A stretch of DNA of 64,000 bases from Methylocella tundrae (GCF_901905185.1 NZ_CABFMQ020000120.1:62001-126000); one strand, 5' to 3'. Shown: positions 16,826 to 24,982, counted from the stretch's first letter. The notes: generated by a model from the sequence alone, not told the origin. Made by a program: numbers and translations.

Positions 16826-17707
16826 TCATGCTCGCGCTTCCGCGTCGTCAGGCGTCAGGAAGACGGGCGCTTCGTCCGCCGGTTTCATCGACAATTCGGC
16901 ATCGGTCAACCGCGCATAGATCTCGATCAGATTGCCATCTGGATCCGTGAGCCATAGCTCGTGCAGCGGCGTGCCCTTCCAGGTTGTGCGCGGCGGCTTC
17001 TCGACATGGGCGCCGAAGGCGCCCGCTCGCTGATATGCATCGACGACGGCGGCCTTGTCCGCGACCCCGATTCCGAGATGGTAGAGCGTGTCGTGATGCA
17101 GCTCCTTGCCGTCGGAGACGAGGAGCACGAAATTCAACTTGAGATCCGGCCGGATGAAGGTCGCGTAACGATGGGTCCATTCCTTGGGCCAGGCGTCGAG
17201 CAGCCAGGCATAGAAGCGGACGCTGTCGGGCAGGCTTCTGACCCGGATGCTGCTATGGAACTCTTTTGCCGCCGGGCCTTCAGGAAGATGGAGGAGGCTT
17301 CCCAGGATCTCGATCCGGGCTTTGATCTGATCGCGCGCAGTCCGGAATCGGACACGCACATCTTCAGGCGCCAATGATGGGTCGGTAGACACGGGGTCGG
17401 GGATTGGCCAGTGCAGGCGGCGCGCGGCCCCGGGGAGGACGGGACAGACCTCTTCGGCGCAGAGCGTGACCACGAGATCAATCCCGGCTGGATTGATCTC
17501 GCTGGTCGACTTCGACCGATGCCGGGAGATGTCGACGCCGATCTCGGCCATGGCGTCGATGGCATGGGGATTGATTTTCGATGGTTGCGAGCCCGCGCTC
17601 ATGACCTCGACATCAGGGCCAAGGATTTGCCGGGCAAGGCCTTCCGCCATCTGGCTACGCGCCGAGTTTGCGACGCAAAGAAAAAGGATCTTGGGCATGC
17701 TCATCAT
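16826..17707 (-). CDS. Arsenate reductase (LMW-phosphatase type) fused to a glyoxalase/VOC domain
   Basis: The 293-residue protein starts as a thioredoxin-type ArsC: FLCVANSARSQMAEGLAR gives the CX5R loop (Cys11-Arg17), followed by VVTLCAEEVCPV and the conserved PDP of WPIPDPVS. From about residue 150 it continues as a VOC domain (FHSSIRVRSLPDSVRFYAWLL, YHLGIGVADK, LHELWLTDPDGNLIEIYAR) of the ArsI/CadI kind. The vicinal cysteines of ArsI C-As lyases are not present; the matching stretch reads PPRTTWKG. Arsenate reduction is therefore likely, organoarsenical cleavage is not. GAGGG stands about 10 bases before the ATG at 17707. No arsR or arsenite pump is nearby. Confidence 0.83.
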   Translation of the reverse strand: MMSMPKILFLCVANSARSQMAEGLARQILGPDVEVMSAGSQPSKINPHAIDAMAEIGVDISRHRSKSTSEINPAGIDLVVTLCAEEVCPVLPGAARRLHWPIPDPVSTDPSLAPEDVRVRFRTARDQIKARIEILGSLLHLPEGPAAKEFHSSIRVRSLPDSVRFYAWLLDAWPKEWTHRYATFIRPDLKLNFVLLVSDGKELHHDTLYHLGIGVADKAAVVDAYQRAGAFGAHVEKPPRTTWKGTPLHELWLTDPDGNLIEIYARLTDAELSMKPADEAPVFLTPDDAEARA

Positions 17708-18032
17708 TTTATTCTAACCCTCGCGGGGTTGTTCTAAATTGTTCTGTGTCAAACCAGCGCCGCTTCAGCCAAAGGGCGACAGAGCCATCTCTTTATCTCC
17801 TCATCGCGAGCTTCAACTTGCTCCTCAAAATGACAACGTGACGGCCCCGCCTGTCGGCGCGTCCGTATGGGTCGATGTTGAGGTTCAGCTACGCGGGCGC
17901 GTCCGCTCACCTCGGCAGTGTTACGGTCAGGCCTGAGCGTGGCCGGTCGCGCCCCGCCTGCGTCGGCAGGCTCGGCGCGAGCTCCGAACACAAACGCGAG
18001 ATAACGCCGGTTTGGAGGGCGTTCGATCGTAT
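17708..18032. other. Intergenic region, no gene supported
   Basis: Together with the AT-rich stretch up to 18222 this forms a 515-base gap between the divergent arsenate-reductase and gas-vesicle regulator genes. Short frames on both strands lack ribosome sites. The right half (18050-18180) is much more AT-rich than the rest of the window and holds the likely promoter. Confidence 0.5.
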
Positions 18033-18046
18033 TTGATTTGCGTCAA
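18033..18046. promoter_or_regulatory. FixK/FNR-type box upstream of the gas-vesicle regulatory operon
   Basis: TTGATTTGCGTCAA is a perfect TTGA-N6-TCAA dyad. If it acts at -41.5, transcription starts near 18081 in the AT-rich region, giving a leader of about 140 bases before the NtrC-type regulator gene. It is the main reason to propose oxygen control of the island. Confidence 0.65.
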
Positions 18047-18185
18047 TGCGAAATATGCGACTAGTGTAAAAATAATAACAATGATAAACAATCATTCAAA
18101 TTTCACGTAATATACAAACTTTATCGAGAGTAAATATTTTTACAATAATTGCTCGCCAAAAGAACAAGCATCGAGCAGTTGCAAC

Positions 18186-18199
18186 TTGATTTGCGTCAG
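18186..18199. promoter_or_regulatory. Second, imperfect FixK/FNR-type box
   Basis: TTGATTTGCGTCAG repeats 13 of 14 bases of the box at 18033. It ends only 23 bases before the regulator's ATG, too close for activation at -41.5. It could be a repressing or autoregulatory site, or belong to a start codon further downstream. Confidence 0.45.
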
Positions 18200-18222
18200 G
18201 TTCTCATACCGAGCGATGTGAT

Positions 18223-19620
18223 ATGATGGCCCAGCGCGCCACGGTCCTGCTGATTGACGATGATCGGGATATGCGATGGGCGATGCGCAATATCCTGGCG
18301 GATGCGGGATTTGACGTCGCCGAAGCCGAAGGAGGCCGGTCCGGCCTCGACAGGGTCGTCCGCGCGGCGCCAGATGCTGTGGTCCTGGATATGCGAATGC
18401 CCGACCTCGGCGGCGATGAAGTGCTGCGCCGCCTCCACCGGCATGACCAAGGCCTCCCGGTCATCATCGTCACCGCCCATGGCAGCATTTCAGGGGCGGT
18501 GGGGGCCATTCGGGAGGGCGCCTTCGAGTATCTCACCAAGCCATTTCGCAACGACCATTTTGTGAATGCTGTGCAGCGAGCCATCGCGCGGCGCGGCGAG
18601 GCCCCCGCTTCGTCAGCAGTCGGCATCCGCGCCACGATCAAGGAAGCCATGGGCCAGGGCCCTGCGGTGGAGAGCCTGATCGATCAGATCGAAGCTGTCG
18701 CGGAGACTGACTATTCCGTCGTTATCCAGGGGGAGACCGGCGCCGGCAAAGAAGTCGTCGCGCGTAATCTCCATCGCTATAGCCGCCGGGCCGGCCGGCC
18801 GCTCGTCGTCGTCGATTGCGGCGCAATCGCCGAGACTCTCACCGACACCGAATTCTTCGGTCACGAAAAGGGGGCCTATACGGGCGCCGTCGCGCGCCAT
18901 CGCGGCTGGTTCGAGGTCGCAGCCAATGGCGGGACGATCTTTCTGGACGAGATCGGAAATCTCTCCATGACCGGGCAGAAGGCGCTTTTGCGAACACTCG
19001 AAGAGCGCACCATCCACAGGGTTGGCGGCACCGAATTGATCGATCTCGACGTGCGCATTATTGCAGCCACGAACGATGATTTGAAGCACCGCGCCAAAGC
19101 TGGCGGCTTTCGCGAGAATCTCTACTTTCGCCTCGCCGAATATGTCATCGCGGTTCCGCCGCTCCGCGCGCGGCCGGAGGATGTTGCATTCCTCGCGACG
19201 CGCTTTCTGACGCAGGCGCGGGCATCCCTCGGGCGGCCGCCGGCCGAAATAGCGCCGGCGGCGCTGGATCTGATGCGCGCTTATCGCTGGCCCGGAAATG
19301 TCCGTGAGTTGCGCAATGTCATGCGTCGGGCGGCGCTGAGCGCGTTGGAGGTGATAAAGCCTGAACATCTGACCGACAGCCTCGGCCTCTGCGCCGTGGC
19401 GCCTGTCCTGCCTCCCCCAATATCAACCAGCGTGATCACCCTCCGGCATAAGGTCCAGGACCATATCCGCGCGCTCGAGGGCGATGCGGTGGTGAAGGCG
19501 CTCGAGCAGGCCAGAGGCAATAAGGCCGAGGCGGCGCGGCTCCTTGGCATCGACTACAAGACCTACCGCACCAAGTTGAAGACGCTGCGAGAGCGCGTTG
19601 AGACGACGGTCGATGAATAA
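18223..19620 (+). CDS. NtrC-type sigma-54 activator of the gas-vesicle island
   Basis: The 465-residue response regulator has a receiver domain (acidic pocket IDDDRD, phospho-acceptor Asp56 in LDMRMP, Lys in YLTKPF). It is followed by an AAA+ domain with Walker A (GETGAGKE), the sigma-54 contact loop as GAYTGA instead of GAFTGA, and Walker B (IFLDEIG). A Fis-type helix-turn-helix ends the protein (GNKAEAARLLGIDYKTYRTKL). Such proteins drive transcription only from -24/-12 promoters, and one lies before gvpA at 22482. Its stop overlaps the start of the next gene by 8 bases. Role and position recall GvrA of Serratia gas-vesicle clusters. Confidence 0.9.
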   Translation: MMAQRATVLLIDDDRDMRWAMRNILADAGFDVAEAEGGRSGLDRVVRAAPDAVVLDMRMPDLGGDEVLRRLHRHDQGLPVIIVTAHGSISGAVGAIREGAFEYLTKPFRNDHFVNAVQRAIARRGEAPASSAVGIRATIKEAMGQGPAVESLIDQIEAVAETDYSVVIQGETGAGKEVVARNLHRYSRRAGRPLVVVDCGAIAETLTDTEFFGHEKGAYTGAVARHRGWFEVAANGGTIFLDEIGNLSMTGQKALLRTLEERTIHRVGGTELIDLDVRIIAATNDDLKHRAKAGGFRENLYFRLAEYVIAVPPLRARPEDVAFLATRFLTQARASLGRPPAEIAPAALDLMRAYRWPGNVRELRNVMRRAALSALEVIKPEHLTDSLGLCAVAPVLPPPISTSVITLRHKVQDHIRALEGDAVVKALEQARGNKAEAARLLGIDYKTYRTKLKTLRERVETTVDE

Positions 19621-20461
19621 AATCGATCTTGAGCGCAACAGCGCCGCCGCGCCGCCGCCCATTGCGGGCGAGGAGGTCATCTGCCTTTTCGCCTTCGCCC
19701 AATATGATGGCGCGCTCGAGCGGCGCCCGCCCGAAGCGGTTTTGGAGCGACGGCTCATTCTGCATCGCGTAGGATCGGTAGCGGCGCTGATTGGCGTCGT
19801 TCCCGTCGCGGATTATTGCGGCGCCGATGCGGAGCGCCGTTTAGCCGATGTCGCTTGGCTGGCGCCGCGCGTGCGCCGTCATGCCGCCCTCGTCGATTGG
19901 GCGGCCCAATGGTCATCGGTGTTCCCGGCGCCTTTTGGCACGCTCTATGAGAGCCTCGACAGCCTGACGGCGTTCACTCACGCCCATGTGGCGACGATCG
20001 CCGAATTCCTGCAGGCCGTCGCCGGCAAGGAAGAATGGGAGCTACGCGGTACAGCCCGCCTCGATGAGGCCGAAAGCCTCGACCGGCTGGCGCGCGCGGC
20101 ATGGCCGGACTGGTGCGAACTGACGCCCGGCAAGCGGTATATGCGGCTTTGCCGTGACAGAAATGCGCTTATCGAGCAGGGCCGCGCCGAGGCCGGCGCG
20201 TTTATTTGCGCCTTTGTGACGGACCTCAAACCCCTGACGGCCACCGTTCGCCGGCATGAAGCGAACCGCCGGCCAAACGGGGCGGACGAGCCGGAACTCA
20301 TTGCACGCTACTCTTTGCTGGTGGGGAAACCAGACGTCGCCGCCTTGCAGGAGCGCGTGAGGGATGCGTCGGCCCGCGCCTCGCATGGACATGTCACGAT
20401 TGCATTATCGGGCCCGTGGCCGCCGTTCAGTTTCCGGCCGGATCTCAAACCGCCACGTTAG
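19613..20461 (+). CDS. Gas vesicle protein GvpF/GvpL family (copy 1)
   Basis: The 282-residue product is a GvpF/GvpL protein. It has the start EEVICLFAFAQYDG, the central APRVRRHAALVDWAAQWSSVFPAPFGTLYESL region, and the closing GPWPPFSFRP, the last being a hallmark of the family. GvpF/L proteins are minor components or assembly chaperones that bind GvpA. It is embedded in the regulatory operon between the NtrC-type regulator (8-base overlap) and the kinase, away from the main gvp block. A second copy lies at 25486. The ATG at 19613 is preferred to a TTG 15 bases earlier because of the overlap ATGAATAA. Confidence 0.88.
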   Translation: MNKIDLERNSAAAPPPIAGEEVICLFAFAQYDGALERRPPEAVLERRLILHRVGSVAALIGVVPVADYCGADAERRLADVAWLAPRVRRHAALVDWAAQWSSVFPAPFGTLYESLDSLTAFTHAHVATIAEFLQAVAGKEEWELRGTARLDEAESLDRLARAAWPDWCELTPGKRYMRLCRDRNALIEQGRAEAGAFICAFVTDLKPLTATVRRHEANRRPNGADEPELIARYSLLVGKPDVAALQERVRDASARASHGHVTIALSGPWPPFSFRPDLKPPR

Positions 20462-20484
20462 TGGCGCCAGGACAGGCGACGCAG

Positions 20485-21957
20485 ATGCCATTCGCCACGC
20501 TGGATCATCAGAGTTTCTTTCACGCGGTGATGGCGACGATTCCTTCGTCCATCTTGATATTGGACGAGCGGGCGTCCGTGTTGGCGGCCAATCACAATTT
20601 TCTGGAAAAATCCCGCAGCAGCCTGACCTTGATCATGGGGCGGCGATTGCATGAGATTTTTCCCCCCGCCTTCCAGGACACGGCGCTCGACCAGCAAATC
20701 CGGGAGGTTATCGTCACTGGAAAAACGCTGCATCGCCAGCGGATGACCTACCGCGCGCCGGGTGTTCCCCTGCGGATCTATTCCTATAGCATCTGTCCGC
20801 TTCAGCTCCAGGGCGGCTCGGGCGGCGCCATTCTGGTCATGGACGATGTGACCGACCTGTTGCGGCTGGGGGAGGAGGTGCGGCGGATGCAGTTGCATCT
20901 CGCCAGCATCGTCGAGAGCGCCGGCGATCTCATCATCTCCACCGATCCAGACGGGGCCATCATGACCTGGAATACGGCGGCGGAGAAGGCCACCGGCTAC
21001 ACTCAGGCTGAAGTGCGCGGCACCCTGCTGACCAACCAGATTGATCCCGAGGTAAAGCCCGATGTCGAAGCCTGTTTCCGAAGGATCGACCAGATCGAAG
21101 ACCGACGCTCGTTCGAATGGCCGATGCGGTGCCGGGATGGCGATAGCATACCGGTTTCCTGGCATTTGTCGCATATGATTGGCCACAATAGCGAGGTTAC
21201 GGGCGTCGTCGTCGTCGGGCGCAATCTCGTCGAGCAGCGGGCCATTGAGGCGCAGATGCACCAGGGCGAAAAGCTCGCCGCGCTTGGCATGGTGATTGGA
21301 GGCATCGCGCACGAAATTCGCAACCCGTTGGGCGTCAGCTCAGCGGCCGCGCAACTCATGAAGTACAGAATGACGTCGCCGGCTTTGCTCGAAGAATGCG
21401 TCACGAAAGTCATCGGAGGCATCGACCGCGCCTCGCTCATCGTCGAGAGCCTGCTGCGGTTTGCGCGGCCCGGCCCTATTACCGAGACGACGCGGGTCGA
21501 TGTGCATGACGTGTTGAAGAATGCTCTGATGTTCGCCTCTGGCGAGGCTGCGACCGGGACAACTGTTGATTGGCGGCTGCCGGACGCAACCCTGTCCTTA
21601 TGGGCGGAAGGCGTGCAGAATCTTCTTGAGCTCGTCCTCATCAATCTCATGCTGAACGCCTTCCAGGCGATGCCGAACGGCGGCCGCCTGACGATCGGCT
21701 TCCGGCTCGACGCCGCCGAAGTCGTCATCGAGATCGGCGACACAGGCGTCGGCATTCCGGAGGCCCATGTCTCCAAAATCTTTGACCCCTTCTTCACGAC
21801 GCGCAACGACAGTCGTCGGTCGGGGCTTGGCTTGTCCGTGTGTCATTCCATCGTGCGTCAGCACGGAGGCGGACTGACTGTGCGCACCTCGCCCGGCAAT
21901 GGAACCACTTTCGTCGTGCGTCTTCCATCCGCTGCGCCTTCCAGGGAGAGTTCCTGA
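20485..21957 (+). CDS. PAS-domain sensor histidine kinase
   Basis: From the ATG at 20485 the protein has about 490 residues. It has two PAS-like domains (one near the N-terminus, SSILILDERASVLAANHNFL; one central, DLIISTDPDGAIMTWNTAAEKATGY). A HisKA phospho-acceptor (GGIAHEIRNPLG) and HATPase motifs (LINLMLNAFQAMPNGG, GDTGVGIP, GLGLSVCHSI) follow. There are no clear membrane segments, so it probably senses a cytoplasmic signal. It lies between gvpF/L and a receiver protein and is the natural partner of the NtrC-type regulator. GTG starts at 20461 or 20416 are possible; 20461 would overlap the preceding stop. Confidence 0.88.
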   Translation: MPFATLDHQSFFHAVMATIPSSILILDERASVLAANHNFLEKSRSSLTLIMGRRLHEIFPPAFQDTALDQQIREVIVTGKTLHRQRMTYRAPGVPLRIYSYSICPLQLQGGSGGAILVMDDVTDLLRLGEEVRRMQLHLASIVESAGDLIISTDPDGAIMTWNTAAEKATGYTQAEVRGTLLTNQIDPEVKPDVEACFRRIDQIEDRRSFEWPMRCRDGDSIPVSWHLSHMIGHNSEVTGVVVVGRNLVEQRAIEAQMHQGEKLAALGMVIGGIAHEIRNPLGVSSAAAQLMKYRMTSPALLEECVTKVIGGIDRASLIVESLLRFARPGPITETTRVDVHDVLKNALMFASGEAATGTTVDWRLPDATLSLWAEGVQNLLELVLINLMLNAFQAMPNGGRLTIGFRLDAAEVVIEIGDTGVGIPEAHVSKIFDPFFTTRNDSRRSGLGLSVCHSIVRQHGGGLTVRTSPGNGTTFVVRLPSAAPSRESS

Positions 21958-21958
21958 C

Positions 21959-22366
21959 ATGGGCCGCGCTGCGATCGAGCGCGCCCCCGAAACTGTCCTT
22001 ATCGTGGACGATGATCAGGATATGTGTTGGGTGCTCGAGATCGCTCTGGCGGGCGTTGGCTATACGGCGACCACGGTCGGTTCGGCGCAAAGCGCCATTT
22101 CATCGCTGGCTGAACAGTCATTTCCGATCGCCTTCGTCGATGCGCGGCTGCCTGATATGGACGGTCTGCGACTGGTTGAGAAATTGCGCAACATGCAACC
22201 GGGGATGAGGATCATCATGATCTCCGGTTATTTCCTAGAAGACGACCTTCGCATCATCGAGGCGGTGCGGGCGTCCGAAATCGACGGTTTTCTTGCGAAG
22301 CCGTTTCGGATTGACGCGATCGTCGACGCGGTGAAGGGCAGTGGAGAGGGGAATCGCCGCCCGTGA
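21959..22366 (+). CDS. Stand-alone response-regulator receiver protein
   Basis: The 135-residue protein is a single receiver domain (VLIVDDDQDM, phospho-acceptor Asp61 in FVDARLPDMDG, Ser in MISGY, Lys in FLAKPF) without an output domain. It starts one base after the kinase stop, with GGGAGAG upstream. Single receivers act in phosphorelays, as phosphate sinks or by protein contact. Here it may modulate signal flow between the kinase and the NtrC-type regulator. It is the last gene before the sigma-54 promoter of gvpA. Confidence 0.88.
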   Translation: MGRAAIERAPETVLIVDDDQDMCWVLEIALAGVGYTATTVGSAQSAISSLAEQSFPIAFVDARLPDMDGLRLVEKLRNMQPGMRIIMISGYFLEDDLRIIEAVRASEIDGFLAKPFRIDAIVDAVKGSGEGNRRP

Positions 22367-22481
22367 ATCTGGGCGCATTCGCCCGCATGCTGTGTAGAAG
22401 GCCGCGGGCTTTGTCGTGTTGGTAATGGCGAAGCTGTTGATTCTCTGGCTCTATTTCAATTCCTGAGAAATTGCGCTCGCG

Positions 22482-22497
22482 TGGCTCCGTTCTTGCA
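22482..22497 (+). promoter_or_regulatory. Sigma-54 (-24/-12) promoter of gvpA
   Basis: TGGCTCCGTTCTTGCA matches the consensus TGGCACG-N4-TTGCA with the invariant GG and GC at exact spacing. Transcription would start near 22508, leaving about 70 bases before gvpA. A 9-base inverted repeat (AGAAATTGC 22466-22474, GCAATTTCT 22495-22503) brackets and overlaps it. An NtrC-type activator gene lies in the operon just upstream. Confidence 0.75.
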
Positions 22498-22576
22498 ATT
22501 TCTACAAGTGCCGGAGGGTTCTCGCCTGTTCCGGTCAATGCACGAAGCGCTCACAGCGTTCACAAGGAGAAGCTTC

Positions 22577-22795
22577 ATGGCACGCGTACAGAAGTCCACC
22601 GATTCGTCGAGCCTCGCCGAAGTTGTCGATCGGATCCTCGACAAAGGCATCGTGATCGATGCTTGGGTCAAGATCTCGCTGGTTGGTATTGAGCTGATCA
22701 CGATCGAAGCTCGGGTCGTCGTGGCCTCGGTTGAAACCTACCTCAAATATGCAGAAGCGGTCGGCCTTACGGCTTCCGCCGCAGCGCCCGCGTAG
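22577..22795 (+). CDS. gvpA: Gas vesicle shell protein GvpA
   Basis: The 72-residue product is the main gas-vesicle wall protein. It shows the usual order: SSSLAEVVDRILDKGIVIDAW, then KISLVGIELITIEARVVVASVETYLKYAEAVGL. The amphipathic helix-strand-strand-helix stacks into ribs that form a hollow, gas-permeable shell for buoyancy. AAGGAGAAGCTTC places a strong ribosome site before the ATG. It stands first behind a sigma-54 promoter and is followed by a stable hairpin, which would keep its transcript more abundant than the downstream genes. Confidence 0.96.
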   Translation: MARVQKSTDSSSLAEVVDRILDKGIVIDAWVKISLVGIELITIEARVVVASVETYLKYAEAVGLTASAAAPA

Positions 22796-22809
22796 CGTCT
22801 GCAAGCAGC

Positions 22810-22845
22810 CCGGGAGCGCGGTCGCGACCACGATCGCGCTCCCGG
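22810..22845 (+). terminator. Hairpin after gvpA (attenuator or mRNA-end stabiliser)
   Basis: Perfect 11-base arms (CCGGGAGCGCG at 22810-22820, CGCGCTCCCGG at 22835-22845) enclose a 14-base loop. No T-run follows, so it may be a partial terminator or a 3'-end protecting structure rather than a full stop. It lies between gvpA and gvpC. Confidence 0.55.
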
Positions 22846-22875
22846 CGGCAATTTGACCCGGATGGAGGATGAGAC

Positions 22876-23637
22876 ATGGCGAAAATGGCGGAAAGCGCAA
22901 CTCATATGATGGACGGAATCATGATGGCGCGCCGGCAGCGAAGCGAACTGGCGACGGAGATCAAGAATGCGACGACACGTCGCCATCGCGAAGTTCGCTC
23001 AATGCTGGAGAGCCTGAGGGCGTCGCGCGGCAGGGCAACCCGTGAGCAGGCGGCCGGCCTCATGGCGGCGACCCGAACCCGCCACGCCGACGTTCACTCA
23101 TTTATGCAAGGTTTGAAGACGTCGCGGATGCAGGAATCGAAGTCATCACGCGATAAGGCGCGCGATGAGAGGAACGGTCGTCGGCGGGAGGTCAAAGGGC
23201 TTCTTGGTAAGTTCGGCCGCGAACAGCTTGCTCGCCAGAAGCATCGCCAAAACGCCGCGGCGGCCTTCATGCGCGATCTGACGAGCGGCGTTGCTTCCCT
23301 CCTCGACAAATTCGACAAGAGCGGTCGCGATCGGGCCGTCGCCCTGCGCGCGCGGTTTGCCGGCTATGCGCAGGATCGCCGCGAGGCGGTCGCGATATGG
23401 CGCGGAATGTCCCGCACGAGCAAGCCGGCGGCCGAAGCGAGCCATCGGCAGTCGGCTGAGTCTGTCGTTGTCCACGCCGCAGCGCCTCGGCCTGCCGAAA
23501 TCCCCTTGCCCGCCGCGACGCATGGACCCGCCGCGACGCATGGAGCCTCCAGCGCCGCAGCGCAATCGGGCGATGCGACGAGCCGTTCGGGCCGTCATCG
23601 TGGCCCGGGCGAACGTCACGGTGGAGATTCGAAATGA
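22876..23637 (+). CDS. gvpC: GvpC-like gas vesicle protein with five 33-residue repeat units
   Basis: The 253-residue, arginine-rich helical protein follows gvpA. Residues 37 to about 178 show an exact 33-residue period: Val40, Val73, Val106, Val139 and Val172 align. In the first four units they are followed at +3/+4 by hydrophobic pairs (M43-L44, F76-M77, L109-L110, L142-L143), often after H/R-x-E/D/A. A 33-residue repeat is the mark of cyanobacterial GvpC, the outer protein that stiffens the vesicle. The C-terminal 75 residues are low-complexity (PAATHGPAATHG). Sequence conservation between units is weak, so the call rests on periodicity and position. Its stop overlaps gvpN by 4 bases. Confidence 0.75.
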   Translation: MAKMAESATHMMDGIMMARRQRSELATEIKNATTRRHREVRSMLESLRASRGRATREQAAGLMAATRTRHADVHSFMQGLKTSRMQESKSSRDKARDERNGRRREVKGLLGKFGREQLARQKHRQNAAAAFMRDLTSGVASLLDKFDKSGRDRAVALRARFAGYAQDRREAVAIWRGMSRTSKPAAEASHRQSAESVVVHAAAPRPAEIPLPAATHGPAATHGASSAAAQSGDATSRSGRHRGPGERHGGDSK

Positions 23638-24656
23638 GCGTCGTCCCATTCGCAAGTCACGATGCGGTCGATCCAGACGCTGGCGACCAAAGCGACTCGA
23701 TCGCATTGGCTCCGAGCGAAGCATTCGTAAGCTCCGCCGCCGTTAAGGATATCACCGAGCGAGCCATGGCTTACCTCGAGGCAGGCTATGCCCTGCATTT
23801 ATCAGGCCCTCCCGGCACCGGGAAGACGACGCTCGCCTTCCACGTCGCGGCTCAGCTCGGCCGTCCCGCGATCCTCATCCATGGCGATCATGAGTTCGGC
23901 AGTTCCGACCTCATCGGTCGTGAGAGCGGGTATCGCAAGTCGCGCCTCGTCGACAACTACATCCCCTCGGTCTTCAAGCTTGAAGAGGAAGGGCGCGCGC
24001 TTTGGATCGACAACCGTATCACAACGGCTTGCCGGCTTGGACATTCGATCATTTACGATGAATTCAACCGGAGCAAGCCGGAAGCCAACAACCCGTTCCT
24101 CAGCATCTTATCGGAGGGTGTTCTCAACATTCCGGGATTGCACGGCCGAGGCGAGGGCTACGTCAAAGTGCATCCATGCTTTCGCGCGATCTTCACTTCA
24201 AACCCGGCGGAATACGCGGGCGTCTACCGCGCCCAGGACGCTTTGCTGGATCGGATGATCACGCTGGAGCTCGGTCACTACGATCGGGAGACGGAGATCG
24301 CCATCACGGCCAGCAAATCCGGCGTCGATCCGCAACGCGCGGCGCGGGTCGTCGATGTCGTGAGGGCGTGCCGCGTCGAGGGAAAGGATCCGCATTTTCC
24401 CACTCTGCGCGCCTCGATCGCCATCGCCCGCGTGCTCGCTACGCGCGGCGGCGAAGCAAGCTATCGCAATCCCGTCTTCCTTTGGGCCTGCCGCGACATT
24501 CTCAGCCATACGACGCCGAACGGGAAGAGCGACCAGGCGGTTTCGCCTGATTTCATCGACCTTATTTTGCGCCGCTCCGAATGCGCGGAGGAGGACGGCA
24601 AGGTAACGATGCGGTCCGGCCGCCGCGCGGCCGCGCGAGCCAAAGGAGGAAAATGA
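23634..24656 (+). CDS. gvpN: Gas vesicle AAA+ ATPase GvpN
   Basis: The 340-residue protein has a MoxR-like AAA+ core: Walker A GPPGTGKTT (58-66), GDHEFGSSDLIG, Walker B SIIYDEFNRSKPEANN, and sensor 1 with IFTSNPAEYAGV. These are diagnostic for GvpN, which is needed for vesicles to grow to full width. The C-terminus is basic (RRAAARAKGGK). ATGA overlaps join it to gvpC upstream and to the gvpV-like gene downstream. Confidence 0.95.
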   Translation: MSVVPFASHDAVDPDAGDQSDSIALAPSEAFVSSAAVKDITERAMAYLEAGYALHLSGPPGTGKTTLAFHVAAQLGRPAILIHGDHEFGSSDLIGRESGYRKSRLVDNYIPSVFKLEEEGRALWIDNRITTACRLGHSIIYDEFNRSKPEANNPFLSILSEGVLNIPGLHGRGEGYVKVHPCFRAIFTSNPAEYAGVYRAQDALLDRMITLELGHYDRETEIAITASKSGVDPQRAARVVDVVRACRVEGKDPHFPTLRASIAIARVLATRGGEASYRNPVFLWACRDILSHTTPNGKSDQAVSPDFIDLILRRSECAEEDGKVTMRSGRRAAARAKGGK

Positions 24657-24982
24657 CCATGCCGGCGCAAGGACGACCTTTAAGGGGAACCGCTGATTTA
24701 CGAACGTTGGCGAACCGCTCGGACATACAGATTCCAGCTCACAAGGCTTATCTGCGCATCAGCTTTCTCGAATTGGAGAAAGCTCGCCGAACGCTGGAAG
24801 TGCGCGCGGCGAGTGACCGCTTCGAGAAAATTCAAACCCGCTTTCGTGAGATCGACGCTGAAATCGCCAATATACTTGCCAGCCTGAATGGCGCTGCGCC
24901 GCGTGCGCACGCGGTTGCTGCGCCGCATCGATCGCCTGTAGGGCGCAAGCCCATGAAGCGAAACTTCCAACTTTCGTATTGA
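24653..24982 (+). CDS. GvpV-like small gas vesicle protein
   Basis: The 109-residue product has a helical centre (AHKAYLRISFLELEKARRTLEVRAASD, then RFEKIQTRFREIDAEIANIL) and a basic tail. It is placed directly after gvpN, as gvpV is in Serratia and Desulfobacterium clusters, and its length fits. Similarity is by pattern and position, so the name is tentative. The ATG overlaps the gvpN stop and follows AGGAGGAAA. Confidence 0.65.
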   Translation: MTMPAQGRPLRGTADLRTLANRSDIQIPAHKAYLRISFLELEKARRTLEVRAASDRFEKIQTRFREIDAEIANILASLNGAAPRAHAVAAPHRSPVGRKPMKRNFQLSY

